64,000 bases of DNA from Saliterribacillus persicus (lineage in GTDB: Bacteria; Bacillota; Bacilli; Bacillales; Amphibacillaceae), in contig NZ_QPJJ01000003.1 of the NCBI RefSeq assembly GCF_003337485.1, positions 62,001-126,000 on the forward strand, in the 5' to 3' direction. Under the pieces are notes generated by a model that was not told the DNA's origin, ran no database searches, and worked only from the letters and a program-made list of their open reading frames with translations. Position numbers and translations under genes: made by a program. Of this stretch, positions 1 to 8,416 are shown piece by piece (positions within the stretch are counted from its first letter, which is position 1; each line of letters starts with the position of its first letter).

Positions 1-1001
1 TTTAAGTGGAGCCAATCATAAGATTTTCGTCCACTTATTTCATGTTCTCCAGGAAAAATGTCTGTCCCGAACAATTCATTTCGATTTTCATAGCAAGGTT
101 CAATTTGTTTGATTGCTTCTTTCACATGTTTCACAGGGAATAGAGGATCATTTTCTCCCGCTTCAATAAATAAAGCTCGTGGAGCAATTAATGAAATAAT
201 TTCAGGTAACTCTGCATAGCGCAAAATACCAGGAACATAATTATCAATGCAGTGATGCATTGCCATAATGCTTCCTTTAAAGGTATTAGTAAAGCCAGCG
301 AGGACACTGACTTGTATCCGTTGATCTAATACCGCTGTATATGCTGTTATAACTCCACCACCAGAAAAACCCATCATTCCTATTTTATTAGACTTTACAT
401 CACCACAGGCTTCCATATAATCTAACACTTGTCTAGCTTCCCAAACTCGCAGCCCTGCTAGAGTTTTACCTTCTAACAGAAGGTTTGTAGCCATAGCCTC
501 ACAGGAGTTTTGTTTCCCCTCCCTTTTATCTCTTTCTAGTAACCTTTCTCCAAAACCTAAAACCTCTGGAACAAACACTTTCATTCCGCGCTTAACAAGC
601 TGAACAGCAAAATTCTGATGAATTCCTGGTAATTCGGTATTTTCTTCACCAGTTTCAGTTATACCCACTGCCTCACCAACACCGTATCCATGCCCATGGA
701 TTGCTAGAACAGATGGATACTTATTCTCCCTCACTAAAGGTGTTAAAATATAGGTCTTGATCTCAATATCATCTGTAATTGGCAAATACACTAATTCCCT
801 AATATAAGTATCAAATTTTTCTGTTTTCACTGTTTTAGGACGAATTGGAATTCGCATCTCATCTAAACAAGAAAAATCACCTAATAGAGTTTCAAGCTTT
901 CTTTTTAGACTTAATTTTCTTTCTACAGGACCTGCGGCACGATCAGTATCCTCAATGGTTTTTTGGTAAAACTTTTCGAATAAATTATCTAACTTCTCCA
1001 T
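1..1001 (-). CDS. alpha/beta-hydrolase esterase (acetyl xylan esterase-like), cut by window edge
   Basis: This reading frame starts at an ATG at 1001 behind an AGAGGAG ribosome site and runs off the left edge after about 333 codons, so its C-terminus is missing. It is an alpha/beta-hydrolase of the dienelactone hydrolase / Abhydrolase_7 type. A nucleophile elbow GFSGGG is visible near residue 214, followed by an ENDPLFP segment with a likely acid Asp and a GEH segment with a likely catalytic His. No signal peptide is present, so it should act in the cytoplasm. It follows the hemicellulose operon in the same direction but is separated from it by a terminator and has its own cre-like site. A role in removing acetyl groups from imported oligosaccharides is inferred from context. 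The family also contains other carboxylesterases. Confidence 0.75.
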   Translation of the reverse strand, partial: MEKLDNLFEKFYQKTIEDTDRAAGPVERKLSLKRKLETLLGDFSCLDEMRIPIRPKTVKTEKFDTYIRELVYLPITDDIEIKTYILTPLVRENKYPSVLAIHGHGYGVGEAVGITETGEENTELPGIHQNFAVQLVKRGMKVFVPEVLGFGERLLERDKREGKQNSCEAMATNLLLEGKTLAGLRVWEARQVLDYMEACGDVKSNKIGMMGFSGGGVITAYTAVLDQRIQVSVLAGFTNTFKGSIMAMHHCIDNYVPGILRYAELPEIISLIAPRALFIEAGENDPLFPVKHVKEAIKQIEPCYENRNELFGTDIFPGEHEISGRKSYDWLHL

Positions 1002-1043
1002 GCTCTTCACTCCTCTTGAATCAAATAGAACTCCTTAAGATTT

Positions 1044-1057
1044 TGTAAGCGTTATAA
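1044..1057. promoter_or_regulatory. cre-like CcpA site upstream of the esterase
   Basis: TGTAAGCGTTATAA matches the cre consensus TGWAANCGNTNWCA at 13 of 14 positions. It lies about 43 bp upstream of the esterase start and just downstream of a TATAAT on the minus strand at 1069-1074. That is a position where CcpA would block transcription. No convincing -35 was found. Confidence 0.5.
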
Positions 1058-1074
1058 TTAGTACTTCTATTATA

Positions 1075-1431
1075 TACGATTTAAAGCTTACGAACAGAGA
1101 TAAGTATTAATGAATATAAATTTTTTCTGTTAAATTAGGTAACTATCAATAATTTTATCGTTTAAAAGAATACTTGAATTGTATGTTTTTAGTTTTACTT
1201 GATGAAATTACTAGATTCTAAAAAATTCCATTTAACAATAATTTAAACTGTTTCTGAATAAGAAAAAATTTTATTGTTTTTTGAATTTTTGTTACGATAT
1301 GATTCGAACTTTACACTAATAGGAACGAGTTTATGTTTTAAAAAATAGCTTTGTTAAAACATTTCTATTGATCGTGACTTCATTTTTTACATAAGAAAAC
1401 TCCGATGATTGTTTTGATATATAGTTTAATA
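1075..1431. other. AT-rich intergenic stretch, no gene recognised
   Basis: Very AT-rich DNA lies between the esterase promoter and the terminator of the GH43 operon. I find no open reading frame with a ribosome site, no RNA gene and no clear repeat here. Confidence 0.5.
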
Positions 1432-1468
1432 TTAAAAAGCATGAATTCATATTCTACCGAATTCATGC
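1432..1468 (-). terminator. rho-independent terminator of the hemicellulose operon
   Basis: The perfect 10-bp inverted repeat GCATGAATTC/GAATTCATGC (1439-1448 and 1459-1468) is followed on the minus strand by a T-rich tract. It sits 15 bp after the GH43 stop codon and closes the operon that begins near 12.1 kb. Confidence 0.85.
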
Positions 1469-1482
1469 TCATTATCTTTTAT

Positions 1483-3006
1483 CTACGATTCATACCTAAA
1501 CCAATTATAATAAGCTTTTGATGTAGATTTCTTTCCATTACCAGTTGCGTATAAGCCAAAGTAAACTCCAGTGAAACCACCAGCAACTTCTTTTGACAAC
1601 ATTCCACAATCACCTGTGCCTAGAAGTCTAAAATCTAAATTATCGCTCTCTCTGTAGTAGAATGAGTAATTATTTTCATTCGCAGATATTCTAAGTTGCA
1701 TACACTGACCGGAACACTCTATTTCCTTTTCTATAACTGAAACATCACTTAAGCTTTTGCGTAATATTAATTTTAAATTTTTGTTTATTTGTACCATTGC
1801 TATTTCATAATGAAAGCTCTCGTTCATTATTACGGTCATTCCTGCTTCTTCTAAATCATTTTCAGGTCGGAAGTTTAATTCTGTTGTAACAGCACATTCA
1901 AAGTGCTGCTGTCTCATTCCAATAAAAGATGGGCTATCAGTTTCATTCAAGGTAATATCTGAACCCTTCAGCACTAAATAACCCTTTTTTTCATTTAGAC
2001 TGATATCCTTTTGATGCGGATTTCTTAAAAAATTCCATTTATTATTGAGGGTTGTTTCCGAAAAATCATCATAAAATAACACCGGACTAACTAATGTTTC
2101 AGCATTTGAAGGTGCGTTCATCTTTGTACTAATCACACCGTTATCCCCTATTATTGGCCAGCCTTCTGTGTCCCATTTCACTGGAGCTAAGAAAGTTTCA
2201 CGACCTAAATGATGTTTCTGAGGATAACCAATTGGTCTAATTCCTAAAAAGACTGCCCACCAAGTCCCATCACCATATTGAATTAAATCCGCATGACCTG
2301 TGGCTTGTATCGGATGATCCAAACTTCTGTGAGTTAAAATAGGATTATATGGTGCAGACTCAAAAGGTCCAAATGGATTTTTGCTTCTTGCTATGGTAAC
2401 CATATGGCCATATTCGGTACCCCCTTCTGAAATCATCAAGTAATACCAATTATTTATTTTATATAAGTGAGGCCCCTCAGGATGCGCCCCTCCTGTACCT
2501 GACCAAATAAATTTTCTTTCTTCAATAATATTGCCTGTTTCTAAATTTAATTTAGCTTGATATATTCCCGGTTCCTCTCCTCCCTCAGCATCGCTATTTC
2601 CTGTTATGTAAACATCTCCATTATCGTCAAAAAACAGAGAAGGGTCTATACCAGGCCACTCCTTTAACCAAATTGGATCGGACCAATCACCTTCAGGCTC
2701 CTCTGTCCAAACAATAAAATTACCTCCACCACTTACGTTCGTTGTAATTAGATAAAATTTTCCATCATGATATCGCAAAGTAGGCGCAAAAATTCCAAGT
2801 GAACTTCCAGCTTTTTCTAAGTTAATTTGACTTTTACGTGTTAAACAATGTCCAATCTGCATCCAATTCACTAAATCTTTACTTTTAAAGATAGGCACTC
2901 CTGGGAAATATTCAAAAGAGCTGGTAACCAAATAATACGTATCTTCCACTTTACATATACTTGGGTCTGGATAAAACCCACTTAAAATTGGGTTATTATA
3001 CTTCAA
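1483..3006 (-). CDS. xynB: GH43 beta-xylosidase / alpha-L-arabinofuranosidase, intracellular
   Basis: This 507-residue enzyme has the two-part layout of GH43 beta-xylosidases: an N-terminal five-bladed propeller and a C-terminal beta-sandwich of about 200 residues. The likely catalytic base is Asp14 in YPDPS, the pKa-tuning Asp is Asp121 in IDPSLFF, and the general acid is Glu177 in HPEGPH. A TTG start at 3006 is chosen because GAGGTGATT precedes it at good spacing and the protein then begins with the family-typical MKYNNPILSGFYPDPS. An upstream in-frame start would add 30 unlikely hydrophobic residues. It has no signal peptide. It is the last gene of the operon after GH31 and should release xylose or arabinose from imported oligosaccharides. 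Sequence alone does not settle xylosidase against arabinofuranosidase specificity. Confidence 0.9.
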   Translation of the reverse strand: MKYNNPILSGFYPDPSICKVEDTYYLVTSSFEYFPGVPIFKSKDLVNWMQIGHCLTRKSQINLEKAGSSLGIFAPTLRYHDGKFYLITTNVSGGGNFIVWTEEPEGDWSDPIWLKEWPGIDPSLFFDDNGDVYITGNSDAEGGEEPGIYQAKLNLETGNIIEERKFIWSGTGGAHPEGPHLYKINNWYYLMISEGGTEYGHMVTIARSKNPFGPFESAPYNPILTHRSLDHPIQATGHADLIQYGDGTWWAVFLGIRPIGYPQKHHLGRETFLAPVKWDTEGWPIIGDNGVISTKMNAPSNAETLVSPVLFYDDFSETTLNNKWNFLRNPHQKDISLNEKKGYLVLKGSDITLNETDSPSFIGMRQQHFECAVTTELNFRPENDLEEAGMTVIMNESFHYEIAMVQINKNLKLILRKSLSDVSVIEKEIECSGQCMQLRISANENNYSFYYRESDNLDFRLLGTGDCGMLSKEVAGGFTGVYFGLYATGNGKKSTSKAYYNWFRYES

Positions 3007-3110
3007 TTTAATCACCTCATCATTTATTAAAAAGCTAAAATATAAGAATACACGTAATAGAATGGCAGCTGTTCTATCACTCCGAACAACTGCCAAGATA
3101 ATCTTTCATT

Positions 3111-5369
3111 CTATTTTAAATTAAATTTATTCGTACCATTTTTAAGATCACCATATTTTCGGCCATCTATTTCTAACTGGCAGTTGGCATGACTACCTTG
3201 AAGCGTGACTTCTATTGCTGTATCTTTTCTAATAACTGTAATCGATCCAGCATCTTCTCCATCGGAATCAACTAGATTACGAGTCAGCTCAACCTTATTT
3301 TTTAATTGGAACATTTTAAATGTAATATCTTCTAAATAATTGTAATCAGGCTTACCATCTTTTGCTCCAAAAGGTAATATGGTGTGCTCACGAACAAATA
3401 ATGGAAGACTTAGATAATCATACTTTTCCTTTATCCAAATCCCACCGGCTACAACTTCTCCACTTAAAAGATGTGTCCAATTTCCTTTTGGTAAGTAGAA
3501 GGATCCGATTCCTTCCTCGTTAAAGATCGGTGAAACTAGAATGGAATCCCCTAGCATATATTGACGGTCTAAGGTATCACAAAGTGGGTCCGCAGGAAAT
3601 TCTAATAACATCGAACGCATAACCGGGACTCCTGTTTGATTATTGGTCACTGCTTGACCATATAAATATGGCATCAATGTGTTTTTTAATTTCGTGAAAT
3701 GACGTGCAACTTCTACCGCTTCTTCATCAAAATTCCAAGGCACACGGTAGGATGAACTTCCATGGAAACGACTATGACTGGATAATAATCCAAATGCAGT
3801 CCATCTTTTAAACACATCAGGTGTTGCGGTGTTTTCAAAGCCACCAATATCATGACTCCAATAACCAAAACCAGAAGAGGTTAAGGACAATCCCCCGCGC
3901 AAACTCTCTGCCATTGCATCATACGTAGAATCGCAATCACCACCCCAATGGACAGGAAATTTTTGAGCCCCCGCTGTTGCAGATCGTGCAAATACAACTG
4001 CATCTTTTTCTCCTTTTTCTTCCTTCAATAAATCAAACACGACTTCATTGTATTTGTATGCGTAGTAGTTATGCATTTTCTTAGGATTTGATGCATCGTA
4101 ATAAACGACATCTGTAGGAATTCTTTCCCCAAAATCCGTTTTGAAGGAATCCACTCCCATGTCTAACAATACCTTCAGCTTGGATTGGAACCATGTGCAT
4201 GCTTCAGAGTTAGTGAAGTCAACAATACCCATACCAGGCTGCCACATATCCCACTGCCACACGTCTCCATTTTCACGTTTAATCAGATATCCTTTTTCCA
4301 TACCTTCAGCAAAAAGTGGCGATTTCTGTGCGATATAAGGATTGATCCACACGCATATTTTTAAACCCTTCTCTTTTAAGCGTTTTAACATGCCTTCTGG
4401 GTCTGGAAAGTTATCACGATCCCAGACAAAATTACTCCACTCAAACTCTTTCATCCAAAAACAATCAAAGTGGAAAACACTAAGTGGAATCCCACGTTCA
4501 GCCATTCCATCAACAAAGTGGTTGACGGTTTCTTCATTATAATTCGTAGTGAACGAGGTTGATAACCATAATCCAAAAGACCACGCTGGTGGCAAGGCGG
4601 GTTTCCCGGTTAATTCGGTGTAACGAGAAATTACTTCTTTTGGCGTTGGACCATCTATAAGATAGTAGTCTAAATATTCTCCTTCTACACTGAACTGAGC
4701 ACGAGCGACCGTTTCGGATCCCAACTCAAAATTTACTTCTTCGGGATGATTAACAAAAACTCCGTACCCCTTATTACTTAAGTAAAAAGGAATATTTTTA
4801 TAGGATTGATCCGAACTTGTCCCACCATCTCTATTCCAAATATCAACGGTTTGACCATTTTTAACAAAGGGCGTAAACCTTTCCCCTAGTCCATATAAAT
4901 ATTCCCCTACACCTAGCTTAAGCTGTCCTCGCATATACGTGGTATCCTCAGCTTCTATCCATGCTAAACCTTTTTGATCCGCTTGTGTAAGTGAACCATA
5001 TTCGTTTGAAAAGGCTATTCCAAAATTTTGTTTATCAATTCCAATGGTTAGATTTCCGCTTTTAAAAGTAAGCACATCTTCTTTATTTGTTAAGGCAATT
5101 GAAGTTGAATTTTCAAGTACATCAAAATTAGGTAATGTTGCTTTTTGTCCCATGTAATGCCATGTCTGCACTCTTACTACACCAAGAATTGGAGCAGTTA
5201 ATTTTATCGTAAGAAGGGGGCCTTGAAGCGTATCCCCTCTATGATTAATATAATTACAAGGCGCATATAGCGTGAGGGAATCTTCACTTTCTTGAACCTC
5301 ATGCACTACTTTTGGGAAATGAATTGTATAGCCTTCTTGCACTAGCCAATTACCATCAGTAAATTTCAT
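3111..5369 (-). CDS. yicI: GH31 alpha-xylosidase (YicI type)
   Basis: This 752-residue cytoplasmic enzyme closely follows the E. coli YicI pattern and starts MKFTDGNW, compared with MKISDGNW in YicI. The nucleophile is Asp412 in KTDFGERIP, and the acid/base is Asp478 in HWGGDCDS. The KTDFGERIP form is characteristic of alpha-xylosidases rather than alpha-glucosidases. The start at 5369 is preferred over 5378 because the AGGAG box lies only one base from the first ATG. It sits 33 bp after GH42 and upstream of GH43. It should remove alpha-1,6-xylose from the non-reducing end of xyloglucan oligosaccharides or isoprimeverose, and this enzyme is the main reason the locus is read as a xyloglucan locus. 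Confidence 0.93.
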   Translation of the reverse strand: MKFTDGNWLVQEGYTIHFPKVVHEVQESEDSLTLYAPCNYINHRGDTLQGPLLTIKLTAPILGVVRVQTWHYMGQKATLPNFDVLENSTSIALTNKEDVLTFKSGNLTIGIDKQNFGIAFSNEYGSLTQADQKGLAWIEAEDTTYMRGQLKLGVGEYLYGLGERFTPFVKNGQTVDIWNRDGGTSSDQSYKNIPFYLSNKGYGVFVNHPEEVNFELGSETVARAQFSVEGEYLDYYLIDGPTPKEVISRYTELTGKPALPPAWSFGLWLSTSFTTNYNEETVNHFVDGMAERGIPLSVFHFDCFWMKEFEWSNFVWDRDNFPDPEGMLKRLKEKGLKICVWINPYIAQKSPLFAEGMEKGYLIKRENGDVWQWDMWQPGMGIVDFTNSEACTWFQSKLKVLLDMGVDSFKTDFGERIPTDVVYYDASNPKKMHNYYAYKYNEVVFDLLKEEKGEKDAVVFARSATAGAQKFPVHWGGDCDSTYDAMAESLRGGLSLTSSGFGYWSHDIGGFENTATPDVFKRWTAFGLLSSHSRFHGSSSYRVPWNFDEEAVEVARHFTKLKNTLMPYLYGQAVTNNQTGVPVMRSMLLEFPADPLCDTLDRQYMLGDSILVSPIFNEEGIGSFYLPKGNWTHLLSGEVVAGGIWIKEKYDYLSLPLFVREHTILPFGAKDGKPDYNYLEDITFKMFQLKNKVELTRNLVDSDGEDAGSITVIRKDTAIEVTLQGSHANCQLEIDGRKYGDLKNGTNKFNLK

Positions 5370-5402
5370 CTTTTTCATTCTCCTCTTCCATTATTACTCT
5401 GC

Positions 5403-7433
5403 CTATTTTTGCTTTAAAATGAGCACATCCTTAGCACTTATTTCAGCAGTTCCAGAATAGATTTCACCGGTAAGTAGGTTCTCTAATTCTCTTTCTCCCG
5501 CTTCAAAGGTGGAAGTTTCCGTATTGTGGTTCATAACAAATAACGTTGTTTCATTTTTCTTTGTGCGCGCTATCACCTCTACACCGGTTTCTGAATCAAG
5601 TACACCGGAGAGACCTTTTTCTTCTGCAATGGTTGAAGCCAAATCATTCACAAATGCTTGTTCAGGACTTGTAGCTACATAATACGCAGCACCTTTTCCA
5701 TACGTATTTTTCGTAAGTACAGGCATTCCTTTATAAAAATCTTTTCCATAGGTTGCTAGAACTTCGGCTCCCTCTGCATGGATAAGATCAAATAGAATAT
5801 TACAGCTATAGTTGTTTTGCAGTTGTCCATGTCCTTTTTCAAACACAATATCATTGGTTTGTTTAGGGTCTAAGGAATCTATTTCTTCAGCCCATACGCC
5901 GACTAAGTCACGGAGCTCACCAGGGTATCCACCCAGTGTTACTAGGTCATTTTCATTCACGATCCCACTAAAGAAAGTCGTCACGAATGTTCCACCATTT
6001 TTCACAAAAGCTTTTAATCTATCAGCGTGTCCCGCTTTTACCATGTACAATACCGGTGCAATCACGACGTCATATTGACTAAGATCTTCTTCAACAGATA
6101 TCATATCTACAGCGATATTTTTTTGGTAAAAAGCATCATAATATTTATGAACTTCTTTTACATAATCAAGTGCAGCAGACGGTCCGCTTGAAAGTTGAAT
6201 GGCCCAACGATTTTCCCAATCAAACACAATGGCAACTTTAGCTTTCACTCTGCTATCGATAACCTTATCTGATAGCTGGTTCAATTCTTGCCCTAACTGA
6301 GCAGATTCCTTAAATACGCGTGTATGTTCATGACCGACATGTTCAATCACTGCCCCATGGTATTTTTCAGTTGCCCCTCTAGATCTACGAAGTTGGAAGA
6401 ACAATACGGTATCCGCTCCTCGTGCAACAGCCTGATAGCTCCATAAGCGCATCACACCTGGTCTTTTTAATGCATTAAAAGGTTGCCAATTTTGTTGACT
6501 TGGTGTTTGCTCCATTAACATAAATGGCTGCCCACTTTTTAGTCCTCTCATTAAATCATGCGTCATTGCTGTCATACTAAAAGGTGTGTCAATCGAAGGG
6601 TAATTATCCCAAGAAACAACGTCCATTTCTTTACCCCATTTAAAATAATCCAGCTCAGGGTATAATCCCATCAAGTTTGTTGTAACAGGTATATTCGGCG
6701 TGTGTTTTTTTAGTACATCTCTTTCCAACTTGTACACATCAAGTAAGCTATCTGATTGGAAACGACGATAATCCAGTGAAATCCCTTGGAAATTTGTATT
6801 ATTGCCATTTTCCCATTCTTCACTTAGCCCACTTGGTGCCACAATTTCATCCCATTCGTAAAATGTATGTCCCCAAAACCTTGTATTCCAAGCTTCATTT
6901 ACAGCATCTAACGTTTGATACCTATCTTTTAACCATACTCTAAATTCCTTCTGACAATTGTCACAATAGCAGTATCCACCATATTCATTGGACACGTGCC
7001 ATATAAGAACAGCAGGATGATCTTTATATCGTTCTGCAAGCTTCTCAGCCATTCGTTCGGCATATTTACGATAGGTAGGACTATTGGGGCAAGAGTTGTG
7101 TCTTCCTCCAAATTGGCGTTTCCTTCCCTCAAAATCCACACGACGAACATCTGGATAACGCTTTGCCATCCATGCAGGATGTGCACCTGTACTTGTAGCA
7201 AGGCATGTATAGATCCCATTTTCGTACAGTTCGTCAATTTTTTTATCTAACCATTCAAAATTATATGTATTTTCATCAGGTTGATTTAATGCCCAAGAAA
7301 ATACATTTAATGTCGCCACATCAATTCCTGCTAGCTTAAACATGCGTATGTCTTCTTTTCCTGTTTTTTCGTCCCACTGCTCTGGATTATAATCTCCACC
7401 ATACCAAATCTTCGGCAAATTTTCGTTTATCAT
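5403..7433 (-). CDS. GH42 beta-galactosidase
   Basis: This 676-residue enzyme has the three GH42 domains: a TIM barrel, a trimerisation domain around residues 390-600 and a small C-terminal beta-domain. The acid/base is Glu150 in HVSNEYGG and the nucleophile is Glu308 in FMLMEQTPS. Cys115, Cys155, Cys157 and Cys160 form the zinc cluster seen in many GH42 members. No signal peptide is present. It lies between the ROK kinase (21 bp gap) and alpha-xylosidase genes. In that setting the probable job is removing beta-galactose, or alpha-L-arabinopyranose, from xyloglucan side chains so that GH31 can reach the xylose. Specificity for particular galactosides is inferred. Confidence 0.92.
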   Translation of the reverse strand: MINENLPKIWYGGDYNPEQWDEKTGKEDIRMFKLAGIDVATLNVFSWALNQPDENTYNFEWLDKKIDELYENGIYTCLATSTGAHPAWMAKRYPDVRRVDFEGRKRQFGGRHNSCPNSPTYRKYAERMAEKLAERYKDHPAVLIWHVSNEYGGYCYCDNCQKEFRVWLKDRYQTLDAVNEAWNTRFWGHTFYEWDEIVAPSGLSEEWENGNNTNFQGISLDYRRFQSDSLLDVYKLERDVLKKHTPNIPVTTNLMGLYPELDYFKWGKEMDVVSWDNYPSIDTPFSMTAMTHDLMRGLKSGQPFMLMEQTPSQQNWQPFNALKRPGVMRLWSYQAVARGADTVLFFQLRRSRGATEKYHGAVIEHVGHEHTRVFKESAQLGQELNQLSDKVIDSRVKAKVAIVFDWENRWAIQLSSGPSAALDYVKEVHKYYDAFYQKNIAVDMISVEEDLSQYDVVIAPVLYMVKAGHADRLKAFVKNGGTFVTTFFSGIVNENDLVTLGGYPGELRDLVGVWAEEIDSLDPKQTNDIVFEKGHGQLQNNYSCNILFDLIHAEGAEVLATYGKDFYKGMPVLTKNTYGKGAAYYVATSPEQAFVNDLASTIAEEKGLSGVLDSETGVEVIARTKKNETTLFVMNHNTETSTFEAGERELENLLTGEIYSGTAEISAKDVLILKQK

Positions 7434-7454
7434 TTTATTATCCTCCTTGAATGT

Positions 7455-8339
7455 CTAGTGTTTTAAGCATTGATAAAGAGCACCTATCATGCCAGCATCA
7501 TTATGGTATTTACAAGGCTCCAAGGCGGTGCGAACATCCTCCCATGAAGGGATCTTTAATAGCGCTAGTTCTAAACGTTCATATAAATCAGAACGTTCAC
7601 TAATTGCTCCACCAATAAGAATTTTTTCAGGATTGAATGTTGCTACTAAGTTAAAAATGCCAAAGCTTAAATAGGAGAACCATTCTTCTAGCATCTGATT
7701 TACTTCAGGGTCTGACTTGGCTTCGTCAAAAATTAGACTACCTTCTATATGCGTGTCAGTCGAGATTTGTTTTATCTCTTTGTATCGTCTAATAAAAGCG
7801 CTTGTCGATGCAATATCATGCATGTTCTCATACCCATTCTTCATCCCATTTACAATCATTAATCCAAATTCCCCAGCCTTAAAATTATATCCCGTTACAA
7901 TGCTACCATTTACAAACAAGCCTCCACCAATACCTGTACCAATCGTCATACAAATAAAATCAGTACAATTGACAGCGTTTCCACTGTGTTTCTCTGCTAG
8001 TGTAGCACAATTTGCGTCATTTTCGATAATAATTGAAAGTGAGATTTTTTCCTTTAATAAATCTAATAAATTAGTATGATGCAATACATCAATTGCACCT
8101 GCAAATTCTGCATATCCAGTCGTTGGATTAATAAAACCTGGAAAACTAATGCCTACTTTTTGAATTGTATATTCTTCTTGTAATTTCAAAATAATGTCCG
8201 TCATATCTTGAATAAATTCTTTTGCATTATTTTTTCTTGTTCGATATTGGTTTCGTGTAACAACTGTTCCATCTTCTTTTAAGACACCGTATTTTACATT
8301 GGTGCCTCCTACATCCATACATAAATACTGGCTTTCCAC
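7455..8339 (-). CDS. ROK-family sugar kinase
   Basis: This 294-residue protein has the ROK ATPase fold. The phosphate-binding loop is DVGGTN near residue 9, and the catalytic Asp is Asp108 in IENDANCA. A second glycine-rich element, GTGIGGG, follows. There is no N-terminal helix-turn-helix, so it is a kinase rather than a regulator. The usual CxCGxxGCxE zinc motif of glucokinases is absent, as in BglK-type beta-glucoside kinases and some N-acetylmannosamine kinases. It is the first enzyme gene after the binding-protein gene. It could phosphorylate glucose released by the locus, or an imported beta-glucoside that the GH1 enzyme at 17837-19309 would then cleave. Confidence 0.8.
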   Translation of the reverse strand: MESQYLCMDVGGTNVKYGVLKEDGTVVTRNQYRTRKNNAKEFIQDMTDIILKLQEEYTIQKVGISFPGFINPTTGYAEFAGAIDVLHHTNLLDLLKEKISLSIIIENDANCATLAEKHSGNAVNCTDFICMTIGTGIGGGLFVNGSIVTGYNFKAGEFGLMIVNGMKNGYENMHDIASTSAFIRRYKEIKQISTDTHIEGSLIFDEAKSDPEVNQMLEEWFSYLSFGIFNLVATFNPEKILIGGAISERSDLYERLELALLKIPSWEDVRTALEPCKYHNDAGMIGALYQCLKH

Positions 8340-8373
8340 TTAAATCACTTCCCTTTATCAATGGGTAAAAGGT

Positions 8374-8407
8374 GGAGCCTGAATTCAAATAGATGAATTC
8401 AGGCTCC
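8374..8407 (-). terminator. intercistronic hairpin after the binding-protein gene
   Basis: The perfect 13-bp inverted repeat GGAGCCTGAATTC/GAATTCAGGCTCC lies between the binding-protein stop and the ROK kinase start. The following T-tract on the minus strand is short (TTTTA). It therefore looks like a partial terminator or mRNA-stabilising stem that raises binding-protein expression over the downstream enzymes. Confidence 0.7.
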
Positions 8408-8416
8408 TTACATCCT

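Noticed and set aside
845-1048. 67-residue plus-strand frame at the left edge
   Set aside because: It overlaps the start of the esterase gene on the other strand and shows no ribosome site or family features.
3007-3096. 30-residue hydrophobic extension of GH43 as a signal peptide
   Set aside because: The TTG at 3006 has GAGGTGATT upstream and gives the family-typical start. The extension has no ribosome site and no cleavage motif, and the neighbouring enzymes are cytoplasmic.
6929-7237. 102-residue minus-strand frame inside the GH42 gene
   Set aside because: It is fully contained in a well-supported gene in another frame with conserved catalytic motifs, and lacks a ribosome site.
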